This document shows positions 1-8,129 of a stretch of 51,926 bases of DNA, one piece after another. Below the pieces are notes generated by a model. The model ran no database searches, was not told where the DNA came from, and saw only the letters and a list, made by a program, of their open reading frames with translations. Source of the stretch: JBHYGK01 sp051859045 (GTDB lineage: Bacteria; Pseudomonadota; Gammaproteobacteria; Xanthomonadales; Xanthomonadaceae); the NCBI GenBank assembly GCA_051859045.1, contig JBHYGK010000015.1, forward strand, positions 1-51,926, given 5' to 3'. Both the position numbers and the translations under genes were made by a program. Each line of letters starts with the position of its first letter. Within the stretch, counting starts at the first letter, position 1.

Positions 1-409
1 GCTCGGCCTGGCGCGGCGGCGGCGGCGCGGCGGGCTCGGGCGCGGCGGCCGGCTCGGCGGCGCCGGCGCGCTCGTACTGCTCGCGGAACTTCGCCAGCAG
101 CGGCAGGCCCAGCTCGCGGGCCAGGGCCTCGATCTCGCTGGTGCCGTAGGCCAGGCCCACCGGCAGCACGCCGGTGGCGGCCAGCGCCTCGAGCAGCCGG
201 CGTGCGGTGGCCGCGTCGGGGCAGCGGGTGAGGCCGCCGAAGTCCAGGATCACCGCGGCGTGCTCGAAGAGCTTGGGCGCGCGCTCGACGCGCTCGCGCA
301 TCTCCGCGGCCAGGCGCTCGAGGTCGAGCTGGCGGATGCGCAAGTTGGCGATGCCGACCTGGCCGATCTTGAGGTCGCCGGCGAGGGCGTAGTCGGGCGT
401 GGCGGCCAT
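1..409 (-). CDS. minC: Septum site-determining protein MinC, N-terminal part (cut by window edge)
   Basis: MinC is the FtsZ polymerisation inhibitor of the Min system; with MinD it blocks septation near the cell poles. About 136 residues from the ATG are present. They contain the MinC N-domain signature: a GDLKIGQVGIANLRIR stretch, then MRERVERAPKLF, an AAVILDFGGL strand and VLPVGLAYGTSEIEALA. After the N-domain comes an Ala/Pro-rich linker; the C-terminal beta-helix domain that binds MinD would lie beyond base 1. The start sits two bases after the stop of the upstream GNAT gene, so the two are probably co-transcribed. minD and minE would be expected to follow off the left edge. Confidence 0.9.
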   Translation of the reverse strand, partial: MAATPDYALAGDLKIGQVGIANLRIRQLDLERLAAEMRERVERAPKLFEHAAVILDFGGLTRCPDAATARRLLEALAATGVLPVGLAYGTSEIEALARELGLPLLAKFREQYERAGAAEPAAAPEPAAPPPPRQAE

Positions 410-411
410 GC

Positions 412-1005
412 TCAGGTCCCCGTGGCGGCGCGCGCGGCGGCGACCGGCAGGCGGGTGGCCAGCCACGGCTCGGCGGGCAGGGCCGCGCCGTAGGTCGAGG
501 CGATCCAGGGGTAGCTGCAGAACTCCTTCATCAGCAGCGCCACGTGCTTCTCGACGTTGGGCATGACCTGCTGGCCGACCTCCTGGAAGCCGAAGGTGCC
601 GTGGAAGAGCATCGCCGGGTCGTTGCCGGGCTCGAGGAAGACCTCGCAGGCCAGGCGCGGCGAGCGCACCTCGGCCCAGCTCTGCACGTCGGCGTAGAAC
701 ACCCGGCCCAGGCCGGCGCCGCGGCGGGTCTTGGCCACGACGATGCGGTCGATGTAGACGAAGTCGGGGTAGCGGGCCTTGAACCAGGCGAAATTGGGGC
801 TGTCGTGCGCCGAGGCGGCCGAGAAGGCCACCAGGAAGCCGGCCAGCAGGCCGTCCTTCTCGGCGACGCGGAAGTAGTCGGCCTCGCGGTGGAAGCGCTG
901 CAGCCGCGCCGCGTCGAGCGGGAGGATCGTGCTGCCGGCGGCGTTGTTGAGCGCCAGCACGGCGTCGAGCTCGTGCTCGCGCACGTCGCGGATGACAATC
1001 GGCAT
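412..1005 (-). CDS. GNAT family N-acetyltransferase
   Basis: Soluble 197-residue acetyltransferase of the Gcn5-related superfamily; substrate unknown. The acetyl-CoA pyrophosphate-binding motif is visible as RRGAGLG at residues 94-100, following the strand YIDRIVV. The stop lies two bases before the minC start, so the gene heads a minC-containing operon. A GATAAT -10-like hexamer lies about 50 bases upstream. The family call is firm; any role in division is only suggested by position. Confidence 0.85.
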   Translation of the reverse strand: MPIVIRDVREHELDAVLALNNAAGSTILPLDAARLQRFHREADYFRVAEKDGLLAGFLVAFSAASAHDSPNFAWFKARYPDFVYIDRIVVAKTRRGAGLGRVFYADVQSWAEVRSPRLACEVFLEPGNDPAMLFHGTFGFQEVGQQVMPNVEKHVALLMKEFCSYPWIASTYGAALPAEPWLATRLPVAAARAATGT

Positions 1006-1056
1006 TCCAGGCTCCGGCAGGGGGCGCCGGCGGCGGGGGCGCCGCGGGCGGGGCCG

Positions 1057-1062
1057 ATTATC
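1057..1062 (-). promoter_or_regulatory. Possible -10 element for the GNAT-minC operon
   Basis: On the minus strand this reads GATAAT, an AT-rich hexamer standing out in a GC-rich divergent intergenic region, about 50 bases before the GNAT start. No convincing -35 element is seen. Confidence 0.3.
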
Positions 1063-1155
1063 GCACGGCCCTCACGCCCCGGCGACCGGCCGGACGGGCC
1101 GGGGCGGGGGGCGAGGCATGACTTCAGCCCTGTGCCGGCGGCCGGGCCGGCCGCG

Positions 1156-1161
1156 TAGCAT
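1156..1161 (+). promoter_or_regulatory. Possible -10 element of the histidine kinase operon
   Basis: TAGCAT lies only six bases before the ATG at 1168. A normal -10 to +1 distance would put transcription initiation at or next to the A of the start codon, giving a leaderless mRNA. No Shine-Dalgarno sequence is seen before the ATG, only a run of C, and no clear -35 is visible. Confidence 0.35.
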
Positions 1162-1167
1162 CCCCCC

Positions 1168-2400
1168 ATGCTGCCCCGCCTGAGCCATACCCAGCTGCTG
1201 CGCTACGCCGGCCTGTTCACCTGGGCGGTCGTCGGCGTGTCCATGCTCTACGGCTGGCTGTTCCCGATCGAGCCCCTGCCCGGCGGCCTCGACGAGCCGC
1301 TGCCGGGCCCCGGGCCCAGCCCGGTCGGCCAGGTCGTGGCCCACCTGGGCTTCGGCGCCTGCTACTGGTGGATCACCCGGGCGCTGGGCCTGCGCCGCCC
1401 CGGCCTGCGCGACGACCTGCTGCTGCTGGCGCTCACCTGCTTCGCGATCGCGGTCAGCTACTTCACCGCCACCGGCCTGGGCTCGATCCTGCTGATGGTG
1501 CTGGCCGGCGTGCTGCCGTGGCTGCTGCCGCTGCCGCTGGCCGCGGGCTGGCTGGTGGTGGGCCACCTGGCGGTGGTGCCGATCTTCATGCGCGGGCTGG
1601 GCTACCCGCTGGTCGAGGCGCTGATCCAGTCGCTGGCCTACGTGGGCTTCTCGAGCTTCGTCTTCGTCACCGCGCTGGTGGCCAAGCAGCAGCTGCAGGC
1701 CCGCGAGGAGCAGCGCCGGCTCAACTCCGAGCTGCGCGCCACCCGCGCCCTGCTGGCCGAGAGCGCCCGGATCAACGAGCGCACCCGCATCTCGCGCGAG
1801 CTGCACGACCTGCTCGGCCACCACCTCACCGCGCTCAGCCTCAACCTGGAGGTGGCCAGCCACCTCGCGCAGGGCAAGGCCCAGGAGCACGTGCGCCAGG
1901 GCCAGACCCTGGCCAAGCTGCTGCTGGCCGACGTCCGCGAGGCGGTCAGCCAGATCCGCGAGGGCGGGGCGATGGACCTCTCCACCGCGCTGCACACCCT
2001 GGTCGAGGGCGTGCCCGCGCTCGACATCACCCTCTCGCTGCCCGAGCCCTTCGTGGTGGACGACGCCGAGCGCGCCCACGTGCTGCTGCGCTGCGCCCAG
2101 GAACTCATCACCAACACCGTGCGCCACGCCGGCGCGCGCCGCCTCGCGCTGGCTTTCGCCCGCGAGGGGCACGAGCTGGTGCTGCGCTCGCGCGACGACG
2201 GCCGCGGCGCCAGCCCCGGCCGGCACGGCAACGGCCTCACCGGCATGCACGAGCGGCTGCAGGCCCTCGGCGGCACCCTGCGCATCCGCACGGCGCCGGG
2301 CGAGGGCTACCAAGTGGAGATCCGGCTGCCGCTGGCGGCCGGCCTGGTGGATCCAGGGGGGGCCATGCACGGCGCCCCCGCGACGGAGGACGACGCGTGA
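1168..2400 (+). CDS. Sensor histidine kinase, DesK/NarL-type
   Basis: Inner-membrane histidine kinase of 410 residues. The N-terminal half holds about five hydrophobic segments (residues 12-170). A coiled linker and a HisKA_3 dimerisation domain follow, with the phospho-acceptor histidine at 213 in RISRELHDLLGHHL. The C-terminal HATPase domain has an N-box (ELITNTVRHA) and a G-box (DDGRGA...NGLTGMHERL). The layout matches DesK-like kinases, which often sense membrane state, but the signal here is unknown. The last codons overlap the GTG start of the response regulator (GTGA), so the two are translationally coupled. C-terminal residues after about 395 look like an extension beyond the domain. 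Confidence 0.92.
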   Translation: MLPRLSHTQLLRYAGLFTWAVVGVSMLYGWLFPIEPLPGGLDEPLPGPGPSPVGQVVAHLGFGACYWWITRALGLRRPGLRDDLLLLALTCFAIAVSYFTATGLGSILLMVLAGVLPWLLPLPLAAGWLVVGHLAVVPIFMRGLGYPLVEALIQSLAYVGFSSFVFVTALVAKQQLQAREEQRRLNSELRATRALLAESARINERTRISRELHDLLGHHLTALSLNLEVASHLAQGKAQEHVRQGQTLAKLLLADVREAVSQIREGGAMDLSTALHTLVEGVPALDITLSLPEPFVVDDAERAHVLLRCAQELITNTVRHAGARRLALAFAREGHELVLRSRDDGRGASPGRHGNGLTGMHERLQALGGTLRIRTAPGEGYQVEIRLPLAAGLVDPGGAMHGAPATEDDA

Positions 2401-3041
2401 AGATCAAGGTGCTGCTGGTGGACGACCAGACCCTCGTGCGGCAGGGCATCCGCTCGCTGCTCGAGCTGGCCGACGACATCGAGGTGATCGGCGAGGCCAA
2501 TGACGGCCGCCAGGCGATCGAGGTGATCCCCGGGCTGAAGCCCGACGTGGTGCTGATGGACATGCGCATGCCGGTGATGTCGGGCCTGGAGGCGCTGCAG
2601 GCGCTGTCCGCGGCCGGCACCCTGCCGCCCACGATCATCCTGACCACCTTCGACGACGACCAGCTGGTGCTGGCCGGCATCAAGGCCGGCGCGAAGGGCT
2701 ACCTGCTGAAGGACGTCTCGCTCGACCAGCTGGTGGGCGCGATCCAGGCCGTGGCCGGCGGCGGCTCGCTGGTGCAGCCGGCGGTGACCCAGCGTCTGCT
2801 CTCGGGGCTGGAGCACCTGCACAACGACTTCGTCAGCCTCGACCGCCCCGACCCGCTGACCGACCGCGAGACCGAGATCCTGCGCCTGATGGCCGGCGGC
2901 TTCTCCAACAAGGAGATCGCCAATTCGCTGGGCGTGGCCGAGGGCACGGTCAAGAACCACGTGTCGAACATCCTCAGCAAGCTCGGCGTGCGCGACCGCA
3001 CCCGGGCGGTGCTGAAGGCCTTCGAGCTCAAGCTGGTCTGA
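2397..3041 (+). CDS. LuxR/NarL-family response regulator
   Basis: DNA-binding partner of the upstream kinase, 214 residues. The receiver domain has acidic residues D9-D10, the phospho-acceptor D55 in VVLMDMRMP, and a conserved lysine in KGYLLKD. The C-terminal LuxR helix-turn-helix begins at LTDRETEIL and includes the recognition segment GVAEGTVKNHVSNIL. The GTG start was chosen because it gives the canonical beginning VKIKVLLVDD and overlaps the kinase stop by four bases. The regulon cannot be read from the sequence; DesR relatives control membrane lipid or ABC exporter genes. Confidence 0.93.
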   Translation: MKIKVLLVDDQTLVRQGIRSLLELADDIEVIGEANDGRQAIEVIPGLKPDVVLMDMRMPVMSGLEALQALSAAGTLPPTIILTTFDDDQLVLAGIKAGAKGYLLKDVSLDQLVGAIQAVAGGGSLVQPAVTQRLLSGLEHLHNDFVSLDRPDPLTDRETEILRLMAGGFSNKEIANSLGVAEGTVKNHVSNILSKLGVRDRTRAVLKAFELKLV

Positions 3042-3047
3042 GCCCGG

Positions 3048-3095
3048 CCCCGCCGACGGGCGGGGAGGGCGTCCGTGCGCCCCCGCCGGGGGCGC
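3048..3095 (+). terminator. GC-rich hairpins after the two-component operon
   Basis: Two stems follow the response-regulator stop: 3048-3065 (seven base pairs, four-base loop) and 3077-3095 (eight base pairs, loop GCC). Neither is followed by a T run, so they are only candidate termination or mRNA-end structures. Confidence 0.35.
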
Positions 3096-3197
3096 GCGAG
3101 GCCGCCGCCGCGGGCCGCCCGACGCGGCCCCGGGCCCGTCGCGGCGGGCTTTCACTTTCGTGCGCCGGACGCGGTGCGATCCGTCCGGACTTCCTGC

Positions 3198-3203
3198 TAG
3201 CAT
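3198..3203 (+). promoter_or_regulatory. Possible -10 element for the SRPBCC gene
   Basis: TAGCAT about 65 bases before the ATG at 3268, in a relatively AT-rich patch. No clear -35 hexamer at 16-18 bases upstream. The 226-base gap from 3042 to 3267 otherwise holds only the GC hairpins noted. Confidence 0.3.
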
Positions 3204-3267
3204 TGGCGGCCCGTCGTGGGCACGCCTCCCGAACGCCCGCGGGAAGGCTCCCTGGAGAACCCTACGC

Positions 3268-4509
3268 ATGACCCGAATCCTTGAGCTGATCGTCGCCGCC
3301 GTCCTGGTGGTCGTGCTGTTCCTGCTGGTGGGCGTGTTCCTGCCCGCCGACCGCATGATGCGCCACAGCGTCGAGACGAACCGCCCGATGCCCATCGTGT
3401 TCGACACCCTGAACAGCTTCGCGCGGTTCAAGGACTGGAACCCGATCCGGCAGCACGACCCGAACGTCGTCTACACCCTGTCCGGCCCCGCGTCGGGCGT
3501 GGGCGCGCGCCTCACCTACGTGTCGCAGGACCCCAAGATCGGCTCGGGCGCCTGGGAGATCACCGAGTCGGTGCCCGAGGAGCGCATCGTGGTCCGGGTC
3601 GAGAACCCGGCCTACGGCCACGACAAGGAAGTGGTCTTCACCTTCCGCCGCACCGGCCAGCGCCGCCAGAACGTCGAGATCACCCAGACCTACTCGGTCG
3701 AGTACGGCTGGGACCTGCCGGGCCGCTACGCCGGCATGTACGTGGCGCGCACGGTCGGCGACGACCTCAAGCGCGGCCTCGGCAACTTCACCAACTTCAT
3801 GGCCACCGTGCCGCGCTTCGACTACTCGCGCCTCGAGAACGCGCCGCGCGTCGTCGAGTTCGCCCCGGCCAACGTGCTGGTCGCGCCGACCCGCGTGCCG
3901 CGCACCAACGAGGACATCACCCTCGGCATCGAGAACAACCTGCAGTGGATCGAGAAGGTGATGGAGGCCAACAACCTCGAGCGCGCCGCCCCGATCCGCC
4001 TGGTCACCAACGAGCTCAGCGGCGAGGCCTATGACTTCGACCTCGTCGTGCCGGTCCGCGTGAAGGGCTCCGGCCCGGCGCTGCCGGAGGCCGAGGCCGC
4101 GCCGGAAGGCGAGATCGGCGAGTTCGTCGCCGTCGAGGAGGAGGGTCCGTTCGAGGGCCCGCTGAGCCCGTCCGTCGTCGACGTCGACCTCTCCGCCGAG
4201 GCCGCCCCGGCCGCCCCCGCCGCCCCGGCCGCCCCGGCCGCCGCGCTGCCGGACCTCGGCGAGATCAAGCTCGAGGGCCCGGTGCAGTTCCAGGCCGGCT
4301 GGACCGGTCGCGCCGTCGCCACCCGCTACGTCGGCCACCCGGCCGGCCTGACCGCGGTGCGCGACACCCTGCGCGCCTGGGCCATCGTCCGCGGCTTCGA
4401 GACCCACGACCGCCCGGTCGACGAGTACCTCGAGACCACCGACGAGTCCAACGTCGACACCAGCTTCAGCGGCGAAGCCGACTTCAACGCCTACTGGCCG
4501 ATCCGCTGA
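3268..4509 (+). CDS. Membrane-anchored SRPBCC (polyketide cyclase-like) protein
   Basis: A 413-residue protein of unknown ligand. An N-terminal transmembrane anchor (residues 5-26) precedes an SRPBCC/START-like domain with the typical start 'RPMPIVFDTLNSFARFKDWNP' region and a conserved WEITESVPEERIVVR stretch. A middle segment is followed by an acidic region and an Ala/Pro linker (coded around 4195-4250), then a C-terminal region (FQAGWTGRAVATRYVGHPAGL to the end) that resembles GyrI-like effector-binding domains. The ATG was chosen for its GGAGAA ribosome site 12 bases upstream and the immediate membrane anchor. It is monocistronic, bounded by the terminator at 4575. The SRPBCC call is good, the GyrI-like call tentative. 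Confidence 0.75.
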   Translation: MTRILELIVAAVLVVVLFLLVGVFLPADRMMRHSVETNRPMPIVFDTLNSFARFKDWNPIRQHDPNVVYTLSGPASGVGARLTYVSQDPKIGSGAWEITESVPEERIVVRVENPAYGHDKEVVFTFRRTGQRRQNVEITQTYSVEYGWDLPGRYAGMYVARTVGDDLKRGLGNFTNFMATVPRFDYSRLENAPRVVEFAPANVLVAPTRVPRTNEDITLGIENNLQWIEKVMEANNLERAAPIRLVTNELSGEAYDFDLVVPVRVKGSGPALPEAEAAPEGEIGEFVAVEEEGPFEGPLSPSVVDVDLSAEAAPAAPAAPAAPAAALPDLGEIKLEGPVQFQAGWTGRAVATRYVGHPAGLTAVRDTLRAWAIVRGFETHDRPVDEYLETTDESNVDTSFSGEADFNAYWPIR

Positions 4510-4574
4510 TCGGCCGGCCGTCCCGGCCCGTCGTCGCTCCGGCCTCGCAGGCGGATGCGCGCACCTGATGCACC

Positions 4575-4602
4575 ACGCGCGGCGGGCCTTCCCGCCGCGC
4601 GT
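4575..4602 (+). terminator. Intrinsic terminator after the SRPBCC gene
   Basis: A perfect 12-base-pair stem (ACGCGCGGCGGG paired with its complement) with a four-base CCTT loop, followed by a short T-rich tail CGTTTGT. This separates the SRPBCC gene from the ABC operon. Confidence 0.75.
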
Positions 4603-4640
4603 CGTTTGTGGGCCCCGCGCGGGCCCGTGGGAATCCCCGG

Positions 4641-5576
4641 ATGATCGAGACCATCGGCCTCAGCAAGCGGTTCGGCGGCTTCACCGCCGTGGACGGCGTC
4701 GGCTTCCGGGCCGCGCCCGGGGAAGTGCTCGGCATGCTCGGCCCGAACGGCGCCGGCAAGTCCACCACGATGAAGATGATCGCGGGCTTCCTGCGCCCCA
4801 GCGCCGGCCGGGCCCTGGTCTGCGGGCACGACGTGGTGGCCGAGCCGCTGCAGGCCCGGCGCGCGCTGGGCTACCTGCCCGAGGGCGCGCCGAGCTACGG
4901 CGAGATGGGCGTGCACGCCTTCCTGCGCTTCGTCGCGGAGGCCCGCGGGCTCGACGCCGCGCAGGTCCGCGAGGCGGTCGGCCGGGCCAGCGCCCGGCTC
5001 GGCCTCGACGAGGTGGCGCGGCAGCCGGTGGACACGCTGTCGAAGGGCTTCCGCCGCCGGGTGGCGTTCGCCGCCGCGATCGCGCACGGCCCGCGCGCGC
5101 TGCTGCTCGACGAGCCCACCGACGGCCTCGACCCCAACCAGAAGCACGAGGTCCGCGGCCTGATCCGCGAGATGGCGCGCGAGCGCGCCGTGGTGCTCTC
5201 GACCCACCTGCTCGAGGAGGTGTCCTCGGTGTGCACCCGCGCGCTGGTGATCGCGCGCGGCCGGGTGCTGGCCGACGACACCCCGGCCGGCCTCGAGGCG
5301 CGCTCGCGCTGGCGCGGCGCGGTCAGCGTGGCGGTCGACGACACCGTGGCGGCGCGCGCGGCGATGGAGCGCGCGGACGGCGTCACCGCGGTCGAGGCCG
5401 ACGGCCCCGGCCGGCTGGTGGCCTTCCCCAAGCGCGGCCGCGAGGTCGCCGACGCGGTGGCCGCCGCGCTGCGCGCGCGCGGCCTCGAGCCCCGCGAGCT
5501 GCGCGTGGAGCGTGGCCGGCTGGAGGAGGTGTTCCGCAGCCTCACCCTGGCCGCCGACGCGGAGGCCCAGGCATGA
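4641..5576 (+). CDS. Gld-like ABC transporter ATP-binding protein
   Basis: ATPase subunit (311 residues) of an ABC-2 type transporter related to NatA and gliding-motility GldA. The Walker A motif GPNGAGKST spans residues 34-42. The signature reads LSKGFRRR instead of canonical LSGGQ, as is usual in this branch. Walker B is LLLDEPTDGLDP, and a switch histidine follows in STHLLEE. The C-terminal 90 residues form the regulatory tail typical of the family. The ATG at 4641 gives the expected beginning MIETIGLSKRF; it has no strong ribosome site. The stop overlaps the ATG of the next gene (ATGA). It should power the fused permease encoded downstream. Confidence 0.9.
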   Translation: MIETIGLSKRFGGFTAVDGVGFRAAPGEVLGMLGPNGAGKSTTMKMIAGFLRPSAGRALVCGHDVVAEPLQARRALGYLPEGAPSYGEMGVHAFLRFVAEARGLDAAQVREAVGRASARLGLDEVARQPVDTLSKGFRRRVAFAAAIAHGPRALLLDEPTDGLDPNQKHEVRGLIREMARERAVVLSTHLLEEVSSVCTRALVIARGRVLADDTPAGLEARSRWRGAVSVAVDDTVAARAAMERADGVTAVEADGPGRLVAFPKRGREVADAVAAALRARGLEPRELRVERGRLEEVFRSLTLAADAEAQA

Positions 5577-8119
5577 GCCCGGTCCGCGCCGTGTTCCGCC
5601 GCGAGCTCGCGGCCTACTTCCAGACCCCGGTCGCCTGGGTGTTCCTGGTGATCTTCCTGCTGCTGGCCAACGCGCTGACCTTCTACGTCGCGGGCTGGTA
5701 CGCGCGCGGCCAGGCCGACCTGCAGCCGTTCTTCCAGCTGCATCCCTGGCTGTACCTGTTCCTGGTGCCGGCGGTGGGCATGCGGCTGTGGGCCGAGGAG
5801 CGCCGCGGCGGCAGCCTCGAGCTGCTGCTGACGCTGCCGATGGGCGCGTGGCAGGCGGTGCTAGGCAAGTTCCTGGCCGGCTGGCTGTTCCTGGTGGTCG
5901 CGCTGGCGCTGACGGTGCCGCTGTGGCTCACCACGCGCTGGCTGGGCGATCCCGACGACGGCGTGATCCTGGCCAGCTACGTCGGCTCGGCGCTGATGGC
6001 CGGCGCGTTCCTCGCCGTGGCGGGCGCGCTTAGCGCGCTCACCCGCAACCAGGTCGTGGCCTTCGTGCTCACGGTGATGGCCTGCTTCGTGCTGCTGATG
6101 GCGGGCTATCCGCTGGTGACCGACGCCTTCCGCGGCTGGGCCCCGGCCGGCGTGGTCGACGTGGTGCTGCAGCTCGGCGCCTACACCCACTTCCAGTCGA
6201 TCACCCGCGGCGTGCTCGACGCCCGCGACGTGCTGTATTTCCTCGCCCTCGGCGGCCTCGGCCTCGGCCTGAACATCGTCGTGGTCGAACTCCGCGAGGA
6301 GGCCCCGGGCCGCGCCGCGCTGGCGCGGATCGCGGCGCTGGGCGTGCTGTTCGTCGCCGTCGTCGCGCTGGCGGGCCAGGGCCTGCGCGGCGTGCGGCTC
6401 GACCTCACCGCCGAGCGCCTGCACACGCTCACCGACGGCAGCCGCCGCCTGCTGGGCTCGCTCGAGGCGCCGGTCACCCTCACCCTGTACTACTCCGCCG
6501 CGCGCGGCCGCGAGTACCCGCAGCTGCGCGCCTACGCCCAGCGCGTGCGCGAGCTGCTGGAGGAGATGGTCGAGGCCTCGGGCGGCCGGCTGGTGCTGGA
6601 GGTCGTGGATCCCGAGCCGCTGGGCGAGGACGAGGACCGCGCCACCGCGGCCGGCCTGCAGGGCATCCCGCTGCCCTCGGGCGAGGCCATCTTCCTGGGC
6701 CTGGCCGGGCGGAACGACGCCGATGGGCGCGCGTCGATCCCGCTGTTCCAGCCCGACAAGGAGGCCTTCCTCGAGTACGACCTGGCCCGCCTGGTCGCCG
6801 GGCTGGCCGACGACGCCCCGCCGGTGCTGGCGGTGCTCGGCGCCATCGACACCGGCCCGCGCTTCGACCCGGCGCAGGGCGTGATGAGCGGCGGCTGGGC
6901 GATCGACCAGCAGCTGCGCGAGCGCTTCGAGCTCAGGCGCCTGCAGGACGCGCCCACCTCGATCGGCGACGACGTCGACGTGCTGCTGCTGGTGCATCCG
7001 CGCGGCCTCTCCGAGGACACGCTGTACGCGATCGACCAGTTCGTGATGCGCGGCGGCCGCCTGCTGGCCTTCGTCGACCCCGACACCGAGCTCGACCCGC
7101 TGGCCGGCGACGGCCCGCGCGCCGCCGACCTCGGCCCGCTGCTGGCGGCCTGGGGCGTGGGCTTCGATCCCGGCCGGGTGGTGCTCGACCCGCGCTACGC
7201 GCTGCAGGTGCAGCCGGACCCGGCGCAGCCGCCGGCGCGGCATCCGGGCTACCTCGCGCTCGACGCGCTGGCGCTGTCGCAGGACGACGTCATCAGCGCC
7301 CAGCTCGAGACCCTCAACGTCGCCACCGCCGGCGAGCTGACCCGCCTGGACGGCGCGCCGGGCAGCATGGAGGCGCTGGTGCAGAGCTCGCCGGAGGCGG
7401 TGCTGGTGGACGCGGCGCTGGTCCGCGCCGGGACCGCGCCCGAGGCCCTGTTCGCGATGATCGACCCGATGGCCGGGGCCCGCCACGTCCTGGCCGCGCG
7501 CCTGTCGGGCACGCTGCCCAGCGCCTTCCCCGGGCGCGCCGGCGAGCGCCACCTGGCCGGCAGCGTCGTGCCGGCGAACGTGGTCGTGGTGGCCGACGTC
7601 GACCTGCTCGCCGACCGGCTGTGGGTGGAGTCGCGCAGCGTGCTGGGGCAGCGGGTGCAGAACGCCTTCGCCAACAACGGCGACTTCGTCTTCAACGCCG
7701 TCGACAACCTGGTCGGCAACGCCGACCTGATCGCGGTGCGCACCCGCGCCGCCTCGCAGCGACCGTTCGCGCGGGTGGAGGCGCTGCGCCGCGAGGCCGA
7801 GGCGCGCCTGCGCGAGAAGGAGCGCGAGCTGCAGGCCGAGCTCGCCGCCCTCGAGCAGCGGCTCGGCCCGCTGCAGGCCGCGCGCGGCGCGCGCGCGCTG
7901 GACGAGGCGCAGAGCCGCGAGGTCGAACGCTTCGCCGAGGACCGCCTGCGCATCCGCCGCGAGCTGCGCGAGGTGCGGGTCGAGCTCGACGCCGGCATCC
8001 GCGCGCTGGGCCAGCGCGTGACCTGGTGGAACATCGCGGGCATGCCCGCCGCGGTGGCCGCGCTGGCGCTGCTGCTGGCCTGGCGGCAGCGCCGCCTGCG
8101 CCGCCGCGCGCCGCGCTGA
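5573..8119 (+). CDS. Fused ABC-2 permease / GldG-like auxiliary protein
   Basis: One continuous 848-residue reading frame joins two proteins often encoded separately. Residues 1 to about 240 form a six-helix ABC-2 permease (GldF-like), starting with VRAVFRRELAAYFQTPVAWVF and containing RLWAEERRGGSLELLLTLP. A new transmembrane helix follows at about 255-270, then a GldG/ABC-auxiliary periplasmic region beginning RLDLTAERLHTLTDGSRRLL. Near the end are a charged coiled coil (about 734-766) and a C-terminal helix (818-838). The join passes straight from permease helix into GldG helix with no stop or internal start with a ribosome site. Function in non-gliding bacteria is unknown; it presumably exports or modifies envelope material. 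Confidence 0.87.
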   Translation: MSPVRAVFRRELAAYFQTPVAWVFLVIFLLLANALTFYVAGWYARGQADLQPFFQLHPWLYLFLVPAVGMRLWAEERRGGSLELLLTLPMGAWQAVLGKFLAGWLFLVVALALTVPLWLTTRWLGDPDDGVILASYVGSALMAGAFLAVAGALSALTRNQVVAFVLTVMACFVLLMAGYPLVTDAFRGWAPAGVVDVVLQLGAYTHFQSITRGVLDARDVLYFLALGGLGLGLNIVVVELREEAPGRAALARIAALGVLFVAVVALAGQGLRGVRLDLTAERLHTLTDGSRRLLGSLEAPVTLTLYYSAARGREYPQLRAYAQRVRELLEEMVEASGGRLVLEVVDPEPLGEDEDRATAAGLQGIPLPSGEAIFLGLAGRNDADGRASIPLFQPDKEAFLEYDLARLVAGLADDAPPVLAVLGAIDTGPRFDPAQGVMSGGWAIDQQLRERFELRRLQDAPTSIGDDVDVLLLVHPRGLSEDTLYAIDQFVMRGGRLLAFVDPDTELDPLAGDGPRAADLGPLLAAWGVGFDPGRVVLDPRYALQVQPDPAQPPARHPGYLALDALALSQDDVISAQLETLNVATAGELTRLDGAPGSMEALVQSSPEAVLVDAALVRAGTAPEALFAMIDPMAGARHVLAARLSGTLPSAFPGRAGERHLAGSVVPANVVVVADVDLLADRLWVESRSVLGQRVQNAFANNGDFVFNAVDNLVGNADLIAVRTRAASQRPFARVEALRREAEARLREKERELQAELAALEQRLGPLQAARGARALDEAQSREVERFAEDRLRIRRELREVRVELDAGIRALGQRVTWWNIAGMPAAVAALALLLAWRQRRLRRRAPR

Positions 8120-8129
8120 GGCCCGGCGC

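Noticed and set aside
1053..1060. GCCGATTA, a possible sigma-28 -10 element before the histidine kinase
   Set aside because: No TAAAG- or TCAAG-like element 14 bases upstream; the same bases read better as a GATAAT -10 element on the other strand.
4195..4250. Short-period repeats in the SRPBCC gene
   Set aside because: These are codons of an Ala/Pro linker, not a CRISPR or regulatory repeat.
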